Assembly (NCBI GenBank): GCA_964654155.1
Contig: CAZZGL010000002.1
Coordinates: 1-64,000 of the forward strand
Direction of reading: 5' to 3'
Length of the DNA: 64,000 nucleotides
Source: CAG-826 sp964654155
GTDB taxonomy: Bacteria > Bacillota_I > Bacilli_A > RFN20 > CAG-826
In this document: one piece after another, positions 53,709 through 61,774 of the stretch
How positions within the stretch are numbered: position 1 is the stretch's first letter
How the letters are laid out: every line of letters begins with the position of its first letter
Notes under the pieces: model-generated
The model's input: the letters and a program-made list of their open reading frames with translations, nothing else
Told to the model about the DNA's origin: nothing
Databases searched by the model: none
Program-made: the position numbers and the translations under genes

Positions 53709-55697
53709 ATGAACGAAGCTATTTGCAAGTTTAAAGATAATATTTTGCTTATTGCCGGTTTACCATTAGATAATCAAAGAAAAATTATGAAAATTAAGCT
53801 TTTTTTAAATCCCTATCAATTGCTTTCATATAGATTTATAGATAACACATTAGAAATAAAATTTATTATTGATGATGCAAACATTATTGTTAAAGAGATA
53901 AATGAAATCATAAAATTTATTGAAAATGTTTTTAATATAAGTATTTTACTTGACGATAATATTAAAAAAAGTATAGATATACAAACAACCAAAGTTTTAA
54001 CTTTTAATGAAACCATAAAAAAATTAAAATCATTAAAAAATGGCTGCTTAGAAAAATCCGACGAATTTATCAAATACTGTGAATTTTCTGATCGTACTTT
54101 AAAATGTAAATTAAGGTCTTATCAGTATACTGCTTCATATTTTTTAACGATTGGTCAAGGCGGCTTTGATTTTTCTGTCCCTGGCTCCGGAAAAACCATT
54201 ATAACTTATGCTTCATATAATTATTTGAGATATAATAAAATTTGTGATTGCATTTTAATAATCGGACCTATAAATTCATTTAATGCATGGTTTGATGAAT
54301 ATGAAACCTGTTTTAATAATCAACCTGATTTTATTTCTTTATCCTCTTACACAAAAAAAGATGCAGAAATATATCTACTATCATCCAAAAATTATCATAA
54401 AGAAATAACCTTTATAAACATTGATAAAGTATGGAGAATGAGAAAAGAATTAATCAATTTTATTAAGAATAAAAATATATTGCTCATAGTAGATGAAGCT
54501 CATAAAGAAAAAAATCCAAACGCACAAATTACGAAAGCTGTTCTAGAAATAACAAAATATGCAAAATATAGAATTATTCTCACTGGTACACCTATGCCTA
54601 ATGGATACGAAGATTTATTTTCTTTAATGAAAATTTATGAGCCTTATGAAAGAATATTACCGTACAATTACAGTGAATTGGTAAAATTAACAAAAATTGG
54701 TGCAAATAAAGACCAACAAAGTAAAATTATGCAGGCTATCAAACCAATCTATTCTAGGGTATCTAAAGCATATCTATTAAATACCGGAGAATTACTTCCA
54801 CCTAATTACAGATTTATTAAATGCAAATTATCAAATGAACAAAAAGAAATTTATAATTTTTTAAACAAAATGGCATTTCAAATTGAAGACGACTTTAATT
54901 CTATTTTAAATTTGAATTTAATGAAAGCTATATTAATTAGAAAAATGCAAGTTTCTGCAAACCCTGGATTATTATCAAAAAGCATAATCAATTCAATTGA
55001 AGAATATTATGAAGAATATTATGAAGATTTCAATAAAGAAAATTCAGATAATGAAGCTTTATTAAAAGCTGATAATGATATAAAAAAAGCAATCGCAGCA
55101 TCACCAATTGCTAATTTAATATATAAATTTGAATCAGGTTATTACCAATCACAGAAAAATATAATTGCAGTAAATCTTGCCTTAGAATTAGTTTCAAAAG
55201 GGGAAAAAGTTATTATTTGGGATGTTTTTGTTCAAAATATGTATTCTATAAAAAAATTATTAAATTCTAAATCAGACATAGAAATTGAAATAATTAATGG
55301 CACAATTAGTGGTCAAGATAGGCAAAATGCAATAAATAGATTTAAATTAGGAAACAGCATGATTTTAATTGCAAATCCAGCAACCTTAGCTGAATCAATT
55401 TCATTACATAAAGCATGTCATAACGCTATCTATGTTAATAGAAATTTTAATGCAGCACAATTTATTCAATCAAAAGATAGAATCCATAGAATAAATATGC
55501 CAAAAGAAATAACAGCAAATTATTATTTTATAATTAATGAAGATACCATTGATGAAACTATTCAAGATAGACTTGAATTAAAAGAAAATAGAATGATTAA
55601 AATTTTAGACTCTGATGAACTTGAAATAGGTGGATCCGAGTTTGAAAATAATTCATTTATGTCTTTGGATGACATTATTTCATCCTTCAAAAAGTAG
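53709..55697 (+). CDS. SNF2-like helicase/translocase
   Basis: The 662-residue superfamily 2 ATPase has Walker A VPGSGKT at 157-163 and DEAH at 262-265. Motif III is LTGTPMPNGYEDLF, and motif VI is QSKDRIHRI at about 587-595. The QSKDRIHR form and the spacing fit SNF2-type double-stranded DNA translocases. The N-terminal 130 residues have no recognised domain. SNF2 proteins are the motors of several restriction-linked systems, such as DISARM. It starts immediately after the ParB-like stop, so the two are likely made together. Confidence 0.85.
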   Translation: MNEAICKFKDNILLIAGLPLDNQRKIMKIKLFLNPYQLLSYRFIDNTLEIKFIIDDANIIVKEINEIIKFIENVFNISILLDDNIKKSIDIQTTKVLTFNETIKKLKSLKNGCLEKSDEFIKYCEFSDRTLKCKLRSYQYTASYFLTIGQGGFDFSVPGSGKTIITYASYNYLRYNKICDCILIIGPINSFNAWFDEYETCFNNQPDFISLSSYTKKDAEIYLLSSKNYHKEITFINIDKVWRMRKELINFIKNKNILLIVDEAHKEKNPNAQITKAVLEITKYAKYRIILTGTPMPNGYEDLFSLMKIYEPYERILPYNYSELVKLTKIGANKDQQSKIMQAIKPIYSRVSKAYLLNTGELLPPNYRFIKCKLSNEQKEIYNFLNKMAFQIEDDFNSILNLNLMKAILIRKMQVSANPGLLSKSIINSIEEYYEEYYEDFNKENSDNEALLKADNDIKKAIAASPIANLIYKFESGYYQSQKNIIAVNLALELVSKGEKVIIWDVFVQNMYSIKKLLNSKSDIEIEIINGTISGQDRQNAINRFKLGNSMILIANPATLAESISLHKACHNAIYVNRNFNAAQFIQSKDRIHRINMPKEITANYYFIINEDTIDETIQDRLELKENRMIKILDSDELEIGGSEFENNSFMSLDDIISSFKK

Positions 55698-55705
55698 GTG
55701 TAACA

Positions 55706-56410
55706 ATGGAAATTAATCAAATAATTCTTTTAAACAACTTATTAAATGAAGAAATTAAAAAATACGAACTCTTTTCTACGAACGAATTAAAGGAAATGCT
55801 CGGTATTGATAAAAACTCCAAAAATCTTAATAGAGTTATTTTTAATAAAATTATTGAATCATCTATCAATAGAGATATACTATTGACATTACTCAAACAA
55901 TGCTCTTGTATTATAAAAACTGTAAATTTAGAATGGAATAATTCATTGAAAGAATCGATGTCATTAAACGTTTTTAAATATTTTGACATATGTAATGAAA
56001 TTTGGGAAAATTCTAAATTATATAAATATTTTATAGAAAATACTTTTGTTTTTGTTGTTTTTAAAAAAGATTTTAAAGGTAGCAAACTGGAAAAAATTAA
56101 AGTTTGGAAAATGCCTAAAAGTATATTAAACTCTGGAGTTAGAGAAACTTGGAGTATAACACAATCTTTAATTAAATCTGGAAAAATTATAAACTACATA
56201 GATAAAAGAAATCGCTTTATAACATTTTTTCCAACTAGTAGCGAAACTAAATATATTCATGTTAGACCTCATGCACAAAATAGAAATGACACTCTTGAAT
56301 TACCTGTCCCTGATAAACTAACTGGTAAAACAAGATTTATGAAACATAGTTTCTGGCTAAATAGTAACTTTGTAAAGAAAATAATTGTAGAGGACAAATA
56401 TTATGAATAA
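55706..56410 (+). CDS. Sau3AI/MutH-like DNA-binding protein, apparently nuclease-dead
   Basis: The 234-residue product resembles the C-terminal half of Sau3AI-type enzymes. It has KESMSLNVFKYFDI, then FVFVVFK, VWKMPKS, and the signature HVRPHAQNRNDTLELPVP followed by HSFWLN. In Sau3AI the C-terminal MutH-fold domain binds DNA but lacks the D-ExK nuclease residues, which lie in the N-terminal copy. Here only this one domain exists, and the position of ELK reads IIKTVNLEW, without the acidic residue. So it is probably a sequence reader. The stop overlaps the HNH start. Confidence 0.65.
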   Translation: MEINQIILLNNLLNEEIKKYELFSTNELKEMLGIDKNSKNLNRVIFNKIIESSINRDILLTLLKQCSCIIKTVNLEWNNSLKESMSLNVFKYFDICNEIWENSKLYKYFIENTFVFVVFKKDFKGSKLEKIKVWKMPKSILNSGVRETWSITQSLIKSGKIINYIDKRNRFITFFPTSSETKYIHVRPHAQNRNDTLELPVPDKLTGKTRFMKHSFWLNSNFVKKIIVEDKYYE

Positions 56411-57188
56411 TTTAAATAGACAAGAATTAACAATTATTTTAGCATATTATTTTTTTGATAGCAGAAAAACAACTATTAATACAATGAACTCTTTTAACAC
56501 TAGATTTAATTTAACTTTTAAAAAAGATTTTAATACTCAAACACTAATATATTATTGCTCTTTATTTAAAAATATCGATCCTTCATTTAATGCCAAACCA
56601 ATAAATAATGAAGATTTAAGAATTAATGAACTATGGAATTATTATATTGTGCAAGATAGAATAAGTGATTTAAAAAAAATATATAATAGTTTTAAGCAAG
56701 GTCTACTAAAAAAAAGAATAATATCTATTAAAAATGAGGCTGCCGATGATATAAATGAATACATATCTAAAGAAATAAAAAATTTACATTTTACTTTTTT
56801 AGGAGATGAAGCTAAAAATTTATATAATTTGTCATCATTTTCAAGTCAATCACTTCGTGATTTAAACGTTTCCTTTAATGCTTTAAACTTAGCTAAGTTT
56901 AAATGTGAAGTAGACAATAGCCATAAAACTTTTATAAGAAAAAATATTGATATTCCATATACTGAAGGACATCATATAATACCATTGCAATACCAATATC
57001 TATTTAAATCTAATCTTGATGTAGAGGCTAATGTCGTATCTTTATGCAGTAATTGTCATAATAATCTGCATTATGGAAAAGATTTTGAAGAATTATTAAC
57101 AATAATTTTTACAGATGAAAGAAAAAAAAGATTAGAAAAATGTGGAATAAAAATAACATTAGAAGAACTAATTTCTTTTTATAAATAA
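56403..57188 (+). CDS. HNH endonuclease
   Basis: The 261-residue protein has an unassigned N-terminal region. The C-terminal HNH (McrA-like) domain carries H190-H191 in EGHHIIPL, then C215 and C218 in SLCSNCHNNLH, with H219 and H223. All metal and catalytic positions appear intact. Its ATG overlaps the MutH-like stop by eight bases, so the two are translationally coupled. It is the best candidate for the DNA-cutting subunit of this operon. Confidence 0.85.
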   Translation: MNNLNRQELTIILAYYFFDSRKTTINTMNSFNTRFNLTFKKDFNTQTLIYYCSLFKNIDPSFNAKPINNEDLRINELWNYYIVQDRISDLKKIYNSFKQGLLKKRIISIKNEAADDINEYISKEIKNLHFTFLGDEAKNLYNLSSFSSQSLRDLNVSFNALNLAKFKCEVDNSHKTFIRKNIDIPYTEGHHIIPLQYQYLFKSNLDVEANVVSLCSNCHNNLHYGKDFEELLTIIFTDERKKRLEKCGIKITLEELISFYK

Positions 57189-57203
57189 AGAAAGGATTAT
57201 CCA

Positions 57204-58451
57204 ATGAAAAAAACAGTAGTAGAACTATTCGCCGGTGTAGGCGGATTTAGAGTAGGATTAAATAAAATTAAAAAAATTGATAACAATGGTCAGGCTATTG
57301 AAAATAAAAAATTTAAAATTATTTGGGCAAATCAATGGGAACCATCAACTAAAGCACAACATGCCTATGAATGCTACAAACTAAGGTTTAATTGTTCAGA
57401 AGAAGAATGTTCTAATGTAGATATATCCTTAATTGATAAAAGTTCAATTCCTTCTCACACATTATTATGTGGCGGATTTCCATGTCAAGATTACTCTGTC
57501 GCAAGATCATTAAAAAACGAGAAAGGAATTGAAGGAAAAAAAGGCGTTTTATGGTGGCAAATTTATGAGGTTTTAACTATTAAAGAACCTCCGTTTGTTC
57601 TTTTAGAAAATGTTGATAGATTATTAAAATCACCTTCTAAACAAAGGGGGCAAGCTTTCGGAATTATGTTAAGATGTTTTTATGAATTGGGATATTCCGT
57701 AGAATGGCGAGTCATAAACGCCGCACAATATGGTCACCCTCAAAGAAGAAGAAGAATATTTATTTTTGCATATAAAAATACAACAAAATATAGTAAAAAA
57801 ATGGGAATGTTATCTCTACACGAAATAATAACTTCTAAGGGAATTTTTGCTAAAAAATTTCCTGTTTCAAATTTAAAATATAAAATTAAAGAAATAGATA
57901 TCAAAGATTATAAAAGCTTAATAGATGTTTCTGAAAATTTTAAATTTATTTTTGAAAATTCTGGATATATGAATAATGGCATAATATATACTTTCAATAC
58001 TATTGCAAAAGAAAATAAGCCATTCGTCTTGCGCCAAATTCTTGAGAAGAGTGTTGATGAAAATCTATTTTTATCCCATTATAAAATTAAAAAATTTTCT
58101 TATTTAAGAAATTCTAAAAAAATATTAAGAACTAGAAAAGAGGATGGCGGGACTTATTATTATTCCGAAGGAGCAATGGCGCCATATGATTCTTTAGATT
58201 TACCTGGTAGAACTATGCTTACGAGTGAAGGAACAGTTAATAGGAGTTCTCATATAATAAAAGATCCTAATGAAAACAAACTAAGATTTTTATCTCCTAT
58301 CGAATGTGAAAGATTGAATCAATTTCCCGATAATTGGACATCAACCATGTGCAATAGGAAAAGATATTTTATGATGGGAAACGCTCTTGTTTGTGGAATT
58401 GTATCAAAACTAGGTAATGAAATTTACAATATTATTAGAGAAGAAGATTAA
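57204..58451 (+). CDS. DNA (cytosine-5-)-methyltransferase
   Basis: The 415-residue enzyme has the C5-MTase motifs in order: ELFAGVGGFRVGL (motif I), GGFPCQDYS with the catalytic Cys94 (motif IV), LLENVD with Glu135 (motif VI), and AAQYGHPQRRRRIFIFA (motif VIII). A target-recognition region of about 130 residues follows, then MGNALVCGIV (motif X). It should mark self DNA against the nuclease encoded upstream. Target sequence cannot be read from this. An AAAGGA site lies 16 bp after the HNH stop, and a terminator follows the gene. Confidence 0.93.
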   Translation: MKKTVVELFAGVGGFRVGLNKIKKIDNNGQAIENKKFKIIWANQWEPSTKAQHAYECYKLRFNCSEEECSNVDISLIDKSSIPSHTLLCGGFPCQDYSVARSLKNEKGIEGKKGVLWWQIYEVLTIKEPPFVLLENVDRLLKSPSKQRGQAFGIMLRCFYELGYSVEWRVINAAQYGHPQRRRRIFIFAYKNTTKYSKKMGMLSLHEIITSKGIFAKKFPVSNLKYKIKEIDIKDYKSLIDVSENFKFIFENSGYMNNGIIYTFNTIAKENKPFVLRQILEKSVDENLFLSHYKIKKFSYLRNSKKILRTRKEDGGTYYYSEGAMAPYDSLDLPGRTMLTSEGTVNRSSHIIKDPNENKLRFLSPIECERLNQFPDNWTSTMCNRKRYFMMGNALVCGIVSKLGNEIYNIIREED

Positions 58452-58515
58452 TGTAAAAACAAATTAAATGCTCAATTAAATAATTAAACAAAAAACTAAT
58501 TACCACATTATATTA

Positions 58516-58537
58516 GGCGCTTTAAGCGCTCTTTTTT
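58516..58537 (+). terminator. Terminator of the restriction-like operon
   Basis: A 6-bp GGCGCT/AGCGCT stem with a 3-nt loop is followed by six T. It separates the five-gene operon from the PLD gene. Confidence 0.7.
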
Positions 58538-58631
58538 ATACTAAAATATTTGCTTTTCCAAAATTCACTAAAATATATCCCGATTTACAATAGCTTTTCT
58601 TTTTTTCTTAATTATTCTGAGAAACTATCGC

Positions 58632-58687
58632 TGTAATCTGTAAATCCTAAATATTTAGATTACATTCTTTTATTCAAATGATATAAT
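58632..58687 (+). promoter_or_regulatory. Promoter with overlapping inverted repeat before the PLD gene
   Basis: TGTAATCT (58632-58639) and AGATTACA (58657-58664) form an 8-bp inverted repeat with a 17-bp centre. The right arm contains the -35 (ATTACA, 58659-58664). Exactly 17 bp later is a perfect TATAAT (58682-58687). Placement over the -35 fits a repressor site, possibly for autoregulation. Confidence 0.6.
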
Positions 58688-58711
58688 CAAAAACATAAGG
58701 AGAGTTAACTT

Positions 58712-59497
58712 ATGATTAAAACAATTAAAACACCATCCGATAATACTTTTTATACACTTATAAAAGAAGCAAAAAATAGTATATATTTATGTGCTCCTTA
58801 TATCAAAAAAGATATTGTAGATAAAATTTTATTTCATAAAAAGCAAGGTATCGAAATGATAGTTATAACATCATCAAATATATCAAATTTTATAAATGGC
58901 TCATTAGATGCTTCTGCAATAAAAGAACTGATAAAAAATGATGTTGTTGTTAGAAATTATCAAAAACTACATGCAAAAATTTATATTTTTGATAAAAAGA
59001 AAGCACTTATTACTTCTGCAAATCTAACAAATAACGGATTGTATAATAATTTTGAATATGGAGTGTTAATTGATGATGATACAATAACAGATAAAGTATA
59101 TGAAGATTATATTCAAATGATTAACGACGATCAATGTGGCACTTTTAATGATGCTTTATTAAATAGAGTTTCTAAGATTAAAATTAAGAAAAAGCCCATT
59201 ATTAATATAGATAATGATCACGACGCTATTATTATTGAAAATATTAATAATCTAATTAAAACTATGACTTCTTGGCAAAAAGATGTCTTTTTAATCTTAA
59301 ATCAAATGGCAAATGAATACTTCACAACTTCGGATATCTATTCATACTCTAATGAATTAAAAGCAAAACATCCTCATAACAATCATATAATAGAAAAAAT
59401 AAGACAAATATTACAACAATTACGAGATATGGGATTTATTAAATTTCTTGATCGAGGAACTTATAAAAAATTGTGGATTGATAAAAACAAATTTTAA
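58712..59497 (+). CDS. PLD-family nuclease with DpnI-like winged helix
   Basis: The 261-residue protein joins two domains. Residues 1-150 are a phospholipase-D-type nuclease with one HxKx4D motif (H87, K89, D94 in LHAKIYIFD) followed by ITSANLTNNGL. One motif per chain implies a dimeric active site, as in BfiI. Residues about 180-258 (HNNHIIEKIRQILQQLRDMG, then FLDRGTYKKLW) match the winged-helix domain of DpnI and Dam-replacing proteins, which contacts methyladenine DNA in DpnI. Function as a restriction or methyl-dependent enzyme is inferred. It has its own promoter 260 bp after the methyltransferase. Confidence 0.75.
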   Translation: MIKTIKTPSDNTFYTLIKEAKNSIYLCAPYIKKDIVDKILFHKKQGIEMIVITSSNISNFINGSLDASAIKELIKNDVVVRNYQKLHAKIYIFDKKKALITSANLTNNGLYNNFEYGVLIDDDTITDKVYEDYIQMINDDQCGTFNDALLNRVSKIKIKKKPIINIDNDHDAIIIENINNLIKTMTSWQKDVFLILNQMANEYFTTSDIYSYSNELKAKHPHNNHIIEKIRQILQQLRDMGFIKFLDRGTYKKLWIDKNKF

Positions 59498-59544
59498 TTA
59501 TTTCTCCCTATCTGTAATTAAATAAACAACAATACTTAAATTAC

Positions 59545-59592
59545 AAAGAGTTATTAACATGAAATTTAATTCATTTAATTAACTCTTTTTTT
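59545..59592 (+). terminator. Terminator after the PLD gene
   Basis: A 7-bp AGAGTTA/TAACTCT stem, extendable with a bulge, is followed by seven T. Confidence 0.65.
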
Positions 59593-59856
59593 ATTTGATA
59601 GCTATGACGATATAAAATTGAATTGCACTTCATATAACTAAATTATTTATCAATAATAATTCTAAGTTTATTAATATTATAATTCATAATTTATGAACTA
59701 TTTTTTATTAAAAATCAGTTATTAAATTATTATTTAATATATATTTATATATATTAATTTTAAAAAAAATTATGAACAAAAAAATTCATGACATTGCTAA
59801 TTTTTATTACAAATAATACGATTTATAATTTTGTTGTAATCAAGGAGTGATGAAAG
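59593..59856 (+). other. AT-rich spacer before the FtsH-like gene
   Basis: About 260 bp of extreme AT content with no gene visible. It holds a TATAAT box at 59824-59829 with no good -35, and an AAGGAG site at 59842-59847 that serves ATG 59857. Confidence 0.4.
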
Positions 59857-61179
59857 ATGAATAAAACAAAAATAGACTTAGATTCAATTTATGGATATGC
59901 CTGTGAAAAAGAAAAGCTAAAAAAAATCATTGATGAATTAAATAAAATTAAAACAGATAATACAAAGACAACTATTTATAAATCTGTTATTTTTTGTGGT
60001 CCAAAAGGTAATGGAAAGCACTTATTCGCGCAAGTGTTAGAGAATGAAACCAATTGTCCTCTTTATGAATTATCTCTTAATGATAATTGTGATGAAGATT
60101 TTATCACAAATGTTTTTTCTGAGGCAGCGGATAATAAACCATCAATTATAGTTATTGACGGAATTGATAATCTTATCAAAAGTAATCTCTTAGATAATAA
60201 AAAACATAAAGCGTTATTTACATTAACTAATTTATTATTATATAAAAATAACAATGGTATCATGACCATTTTAAACACAGATAATTTAGATTCTCTACCA
60301 AAAATTTACCTTGGTAATAATAAAAATAAACCCGTTATCAATTTAAATAACCCTTCTTTAAAATCAAGATATAATATAATATCAAAATATATTGCTCAAA
60401 CTACTTTTAGTTTTGAACCTAAGGTTAGTTTTATGGCGAAAGCCACAAAAGATTTTTCTGTTGAAGAAATATTAGTCTTACTTGATACTTGTATGACATT
60501 TTCTTCAAAAGATAACATCGTTTCTATAAAAGTATTTATTGAACAACTTAACAATATAAAATCATTTAATTTTATTATTGAAAGTGACTATAAAAAAGAT
60601 TACGCAATTGCAATTCAAGAACTAGGCAAATTATTTGTAGCGCGCCACTTTAAAAAGGGAATATACGAAATAAACATCGATAGAAACGAACCTTCTTCAG
60701 GAAGCATTTTTAATAATGATATTTTAAATGAAATAGGACCTTGTAAAGATGAATATGATGATTATTATGAAACTCGCCTTAATTCCGTTTTATTCTTTTC
60801 AAGAGATGATTTTGAGAAAATAATAATGGCTAATATAGGTAAAGAAATAGCTTCTGATTTAATATTGAATAACAATTATTCAAACCTTTATTATGACCAT
60901 TTAGATCTTTATAGCAAAATTAAATATGCAGTAACTAATGGATTGTATGGAATTAAATTCGCAAATGATTATAGCTACGATTTTAATACCTTAAGAGGAA
61001 GAAAAACTGAAGAAAAAATAGATCAAGTAATTAATGATTTATATGAAAGAACTGAAAAAATTGTAAAAGAATATCTCCCCTTAATAACCACACTTGCCAA
61101 TTTATTAGTTAAAAAAAGACAAATGGATGATAAGGAAATAGAACCAATTATCATTGATTGGTTTAAAAATAATCAATAG
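59857..61179 (+). CDS. Inactive FtsH-like protein (pseudo AAA protease)
   Basis: The 440-residue protein has the domain order of FtsH without the membrane helices: an AAA module (about 10-230) and an M41-like module (about 240-440). The key residues are changed. Walker A reads GPKGNGKH (48-55), Walker B reads VIDGID, with Gly102 for the catalytic Glu, and no Arg finger is seen. The HExxH zinc motif reads QELGK (254-258). The later GKEIASDL and YGIKF stretches match the M41 helices. It likely neither hydrolyses ATP nor cuts peptide bonds, and may bind substrates or act with an active FtsH elsewhere. It overlaps no gene and precedes a broken membrane protein by 12 bp. Confidence 0.7.
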   Translation: MNKTKIDLDSIYGYACEKEKLKKIIDELNKIKTDNTKTTIYKSVIFCGPKGNGKHLFAQVLENETNCPLYELSLNDNCDEDFITNVFSEAADNKPSIIVIDGIDNLIKSNLLDNKKHKALFTLTNLLLYKNNNGIMTILNTDNLDSLPKIYLGNNKNKPVINLNNPSLKSRYNIISKYIAQTTFSFEPKVSFMAKATKDFSVEEILVLLDTCMTFSSKDNIVSIKVFIEQLNNIKSFNFIIESDYKKDYAIAIQELGKLFVARHFKKGIYEINIDRNEPSSGSIFNNDILNEIGPCKDEYDDYYETRLNSVLFFSRDDFEKIIMANIGKEIASDLILNNNYSNLYYDHLDLYSKIKYAVTNGLYGIKFANDYSYDFNTLRGRKTEEKIDQVINDLYERTEKIVKEYLPLITTLANLLVKKRQMDDKEIEPIIIDWFKNNQ

Positions 61180-61191
61180 GAGGTATATAAC

Positions 61192-61662
61192 ATGGATTTA
61201 GAAAACTTATCAATATTGCTACACTATGCCTTTATTTTAAGTTGTGCGATACTTGCTTTATATTTAACTATTAAAATATTTACACAAAAAAGAGTTTCAA
61301 TAGGTTTTTGTCTATTTTTTCTATTTGTTGGTGCATTCTCATTTTTTGGCGAATCCGAACTAAATAGTGTAACAAATAATCATGATTAAAATGTAGTTAC
61401 TAAAAAGAAAGCCCCTACTTTAGTTAGTACAGAACAAACTGAATTAGGAACTGGAGTTAATGTAAAAATAAAATGTAATGATAATTATGAATATGTTATT
61501 ATAAGGCTTAAAGTTTATAAAGATGATACTTTTGTAAACAAATATGAAAAGCAATTAGATGACTTAATTAATAATAAAACCTATACTGTACTATTTTCCT
61601 TTTCCATAAGTGATATGACTGTAATTAATAAATATAGTTGTGAAATTGCTGAATATAAATAA
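61192..61662 (+). pseudogene. Small membrane protein gene split by one in-frame TAA
   Basis: The frame starting at ATG 61192 encodes 65 residues with two membrane segments and stops at TAA 61387-61389. The same frame continues without another stop for 90 further codons to TAA 61660-61662. The tail reads NVVTKKKAPTLVSTEQTELG, then a beta-rich domain with CNDNYEYVIIRLKVY. The second half has no start codon or ribosome site of its own. This looks like one 156-codon gene with a nonsense mutation, or a base error in the sequence. A truncated 65-residue protein may still be made. The upstream AGGAGG couples it to the FtsH-like gene. Confidence 0.75.
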
Positions 61663-61718
61663 ACATTATCTCCACAACCTCATTTATTAAAACTACTTTA
61701 ATAATAATGATTCTCGCT

Positions 61719-61764
61719 TCTCTATTTAATAAAATCGATATGCTATCATTAAACCAAATAGAGA
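61719..61764 (+). promoter_or_regulatory. Inverted repeat overlapping the ribosome site of the GDPD gene
   Basis: TCTCTATTT (61719-61727) and AAATAGAGA (61756-61764) are perfect 9-bp complements. The right arm runs into the AGAGGAGA ribosome-binding site. In RNA it could partly hide the site. A repressor site is the alternative. Confidence 0.4.
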
Positions 61765-61774
61765 GGAGATCATT

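Noticed and set aside
52473..59497. Canonical DISARM
   Set aside because: SNF2, methyltransferase and PLD genes are present, but drmA- and drmB-type genes are not recognised. The ParB-like, MutH-like and HNH genes are not DISARM parts.
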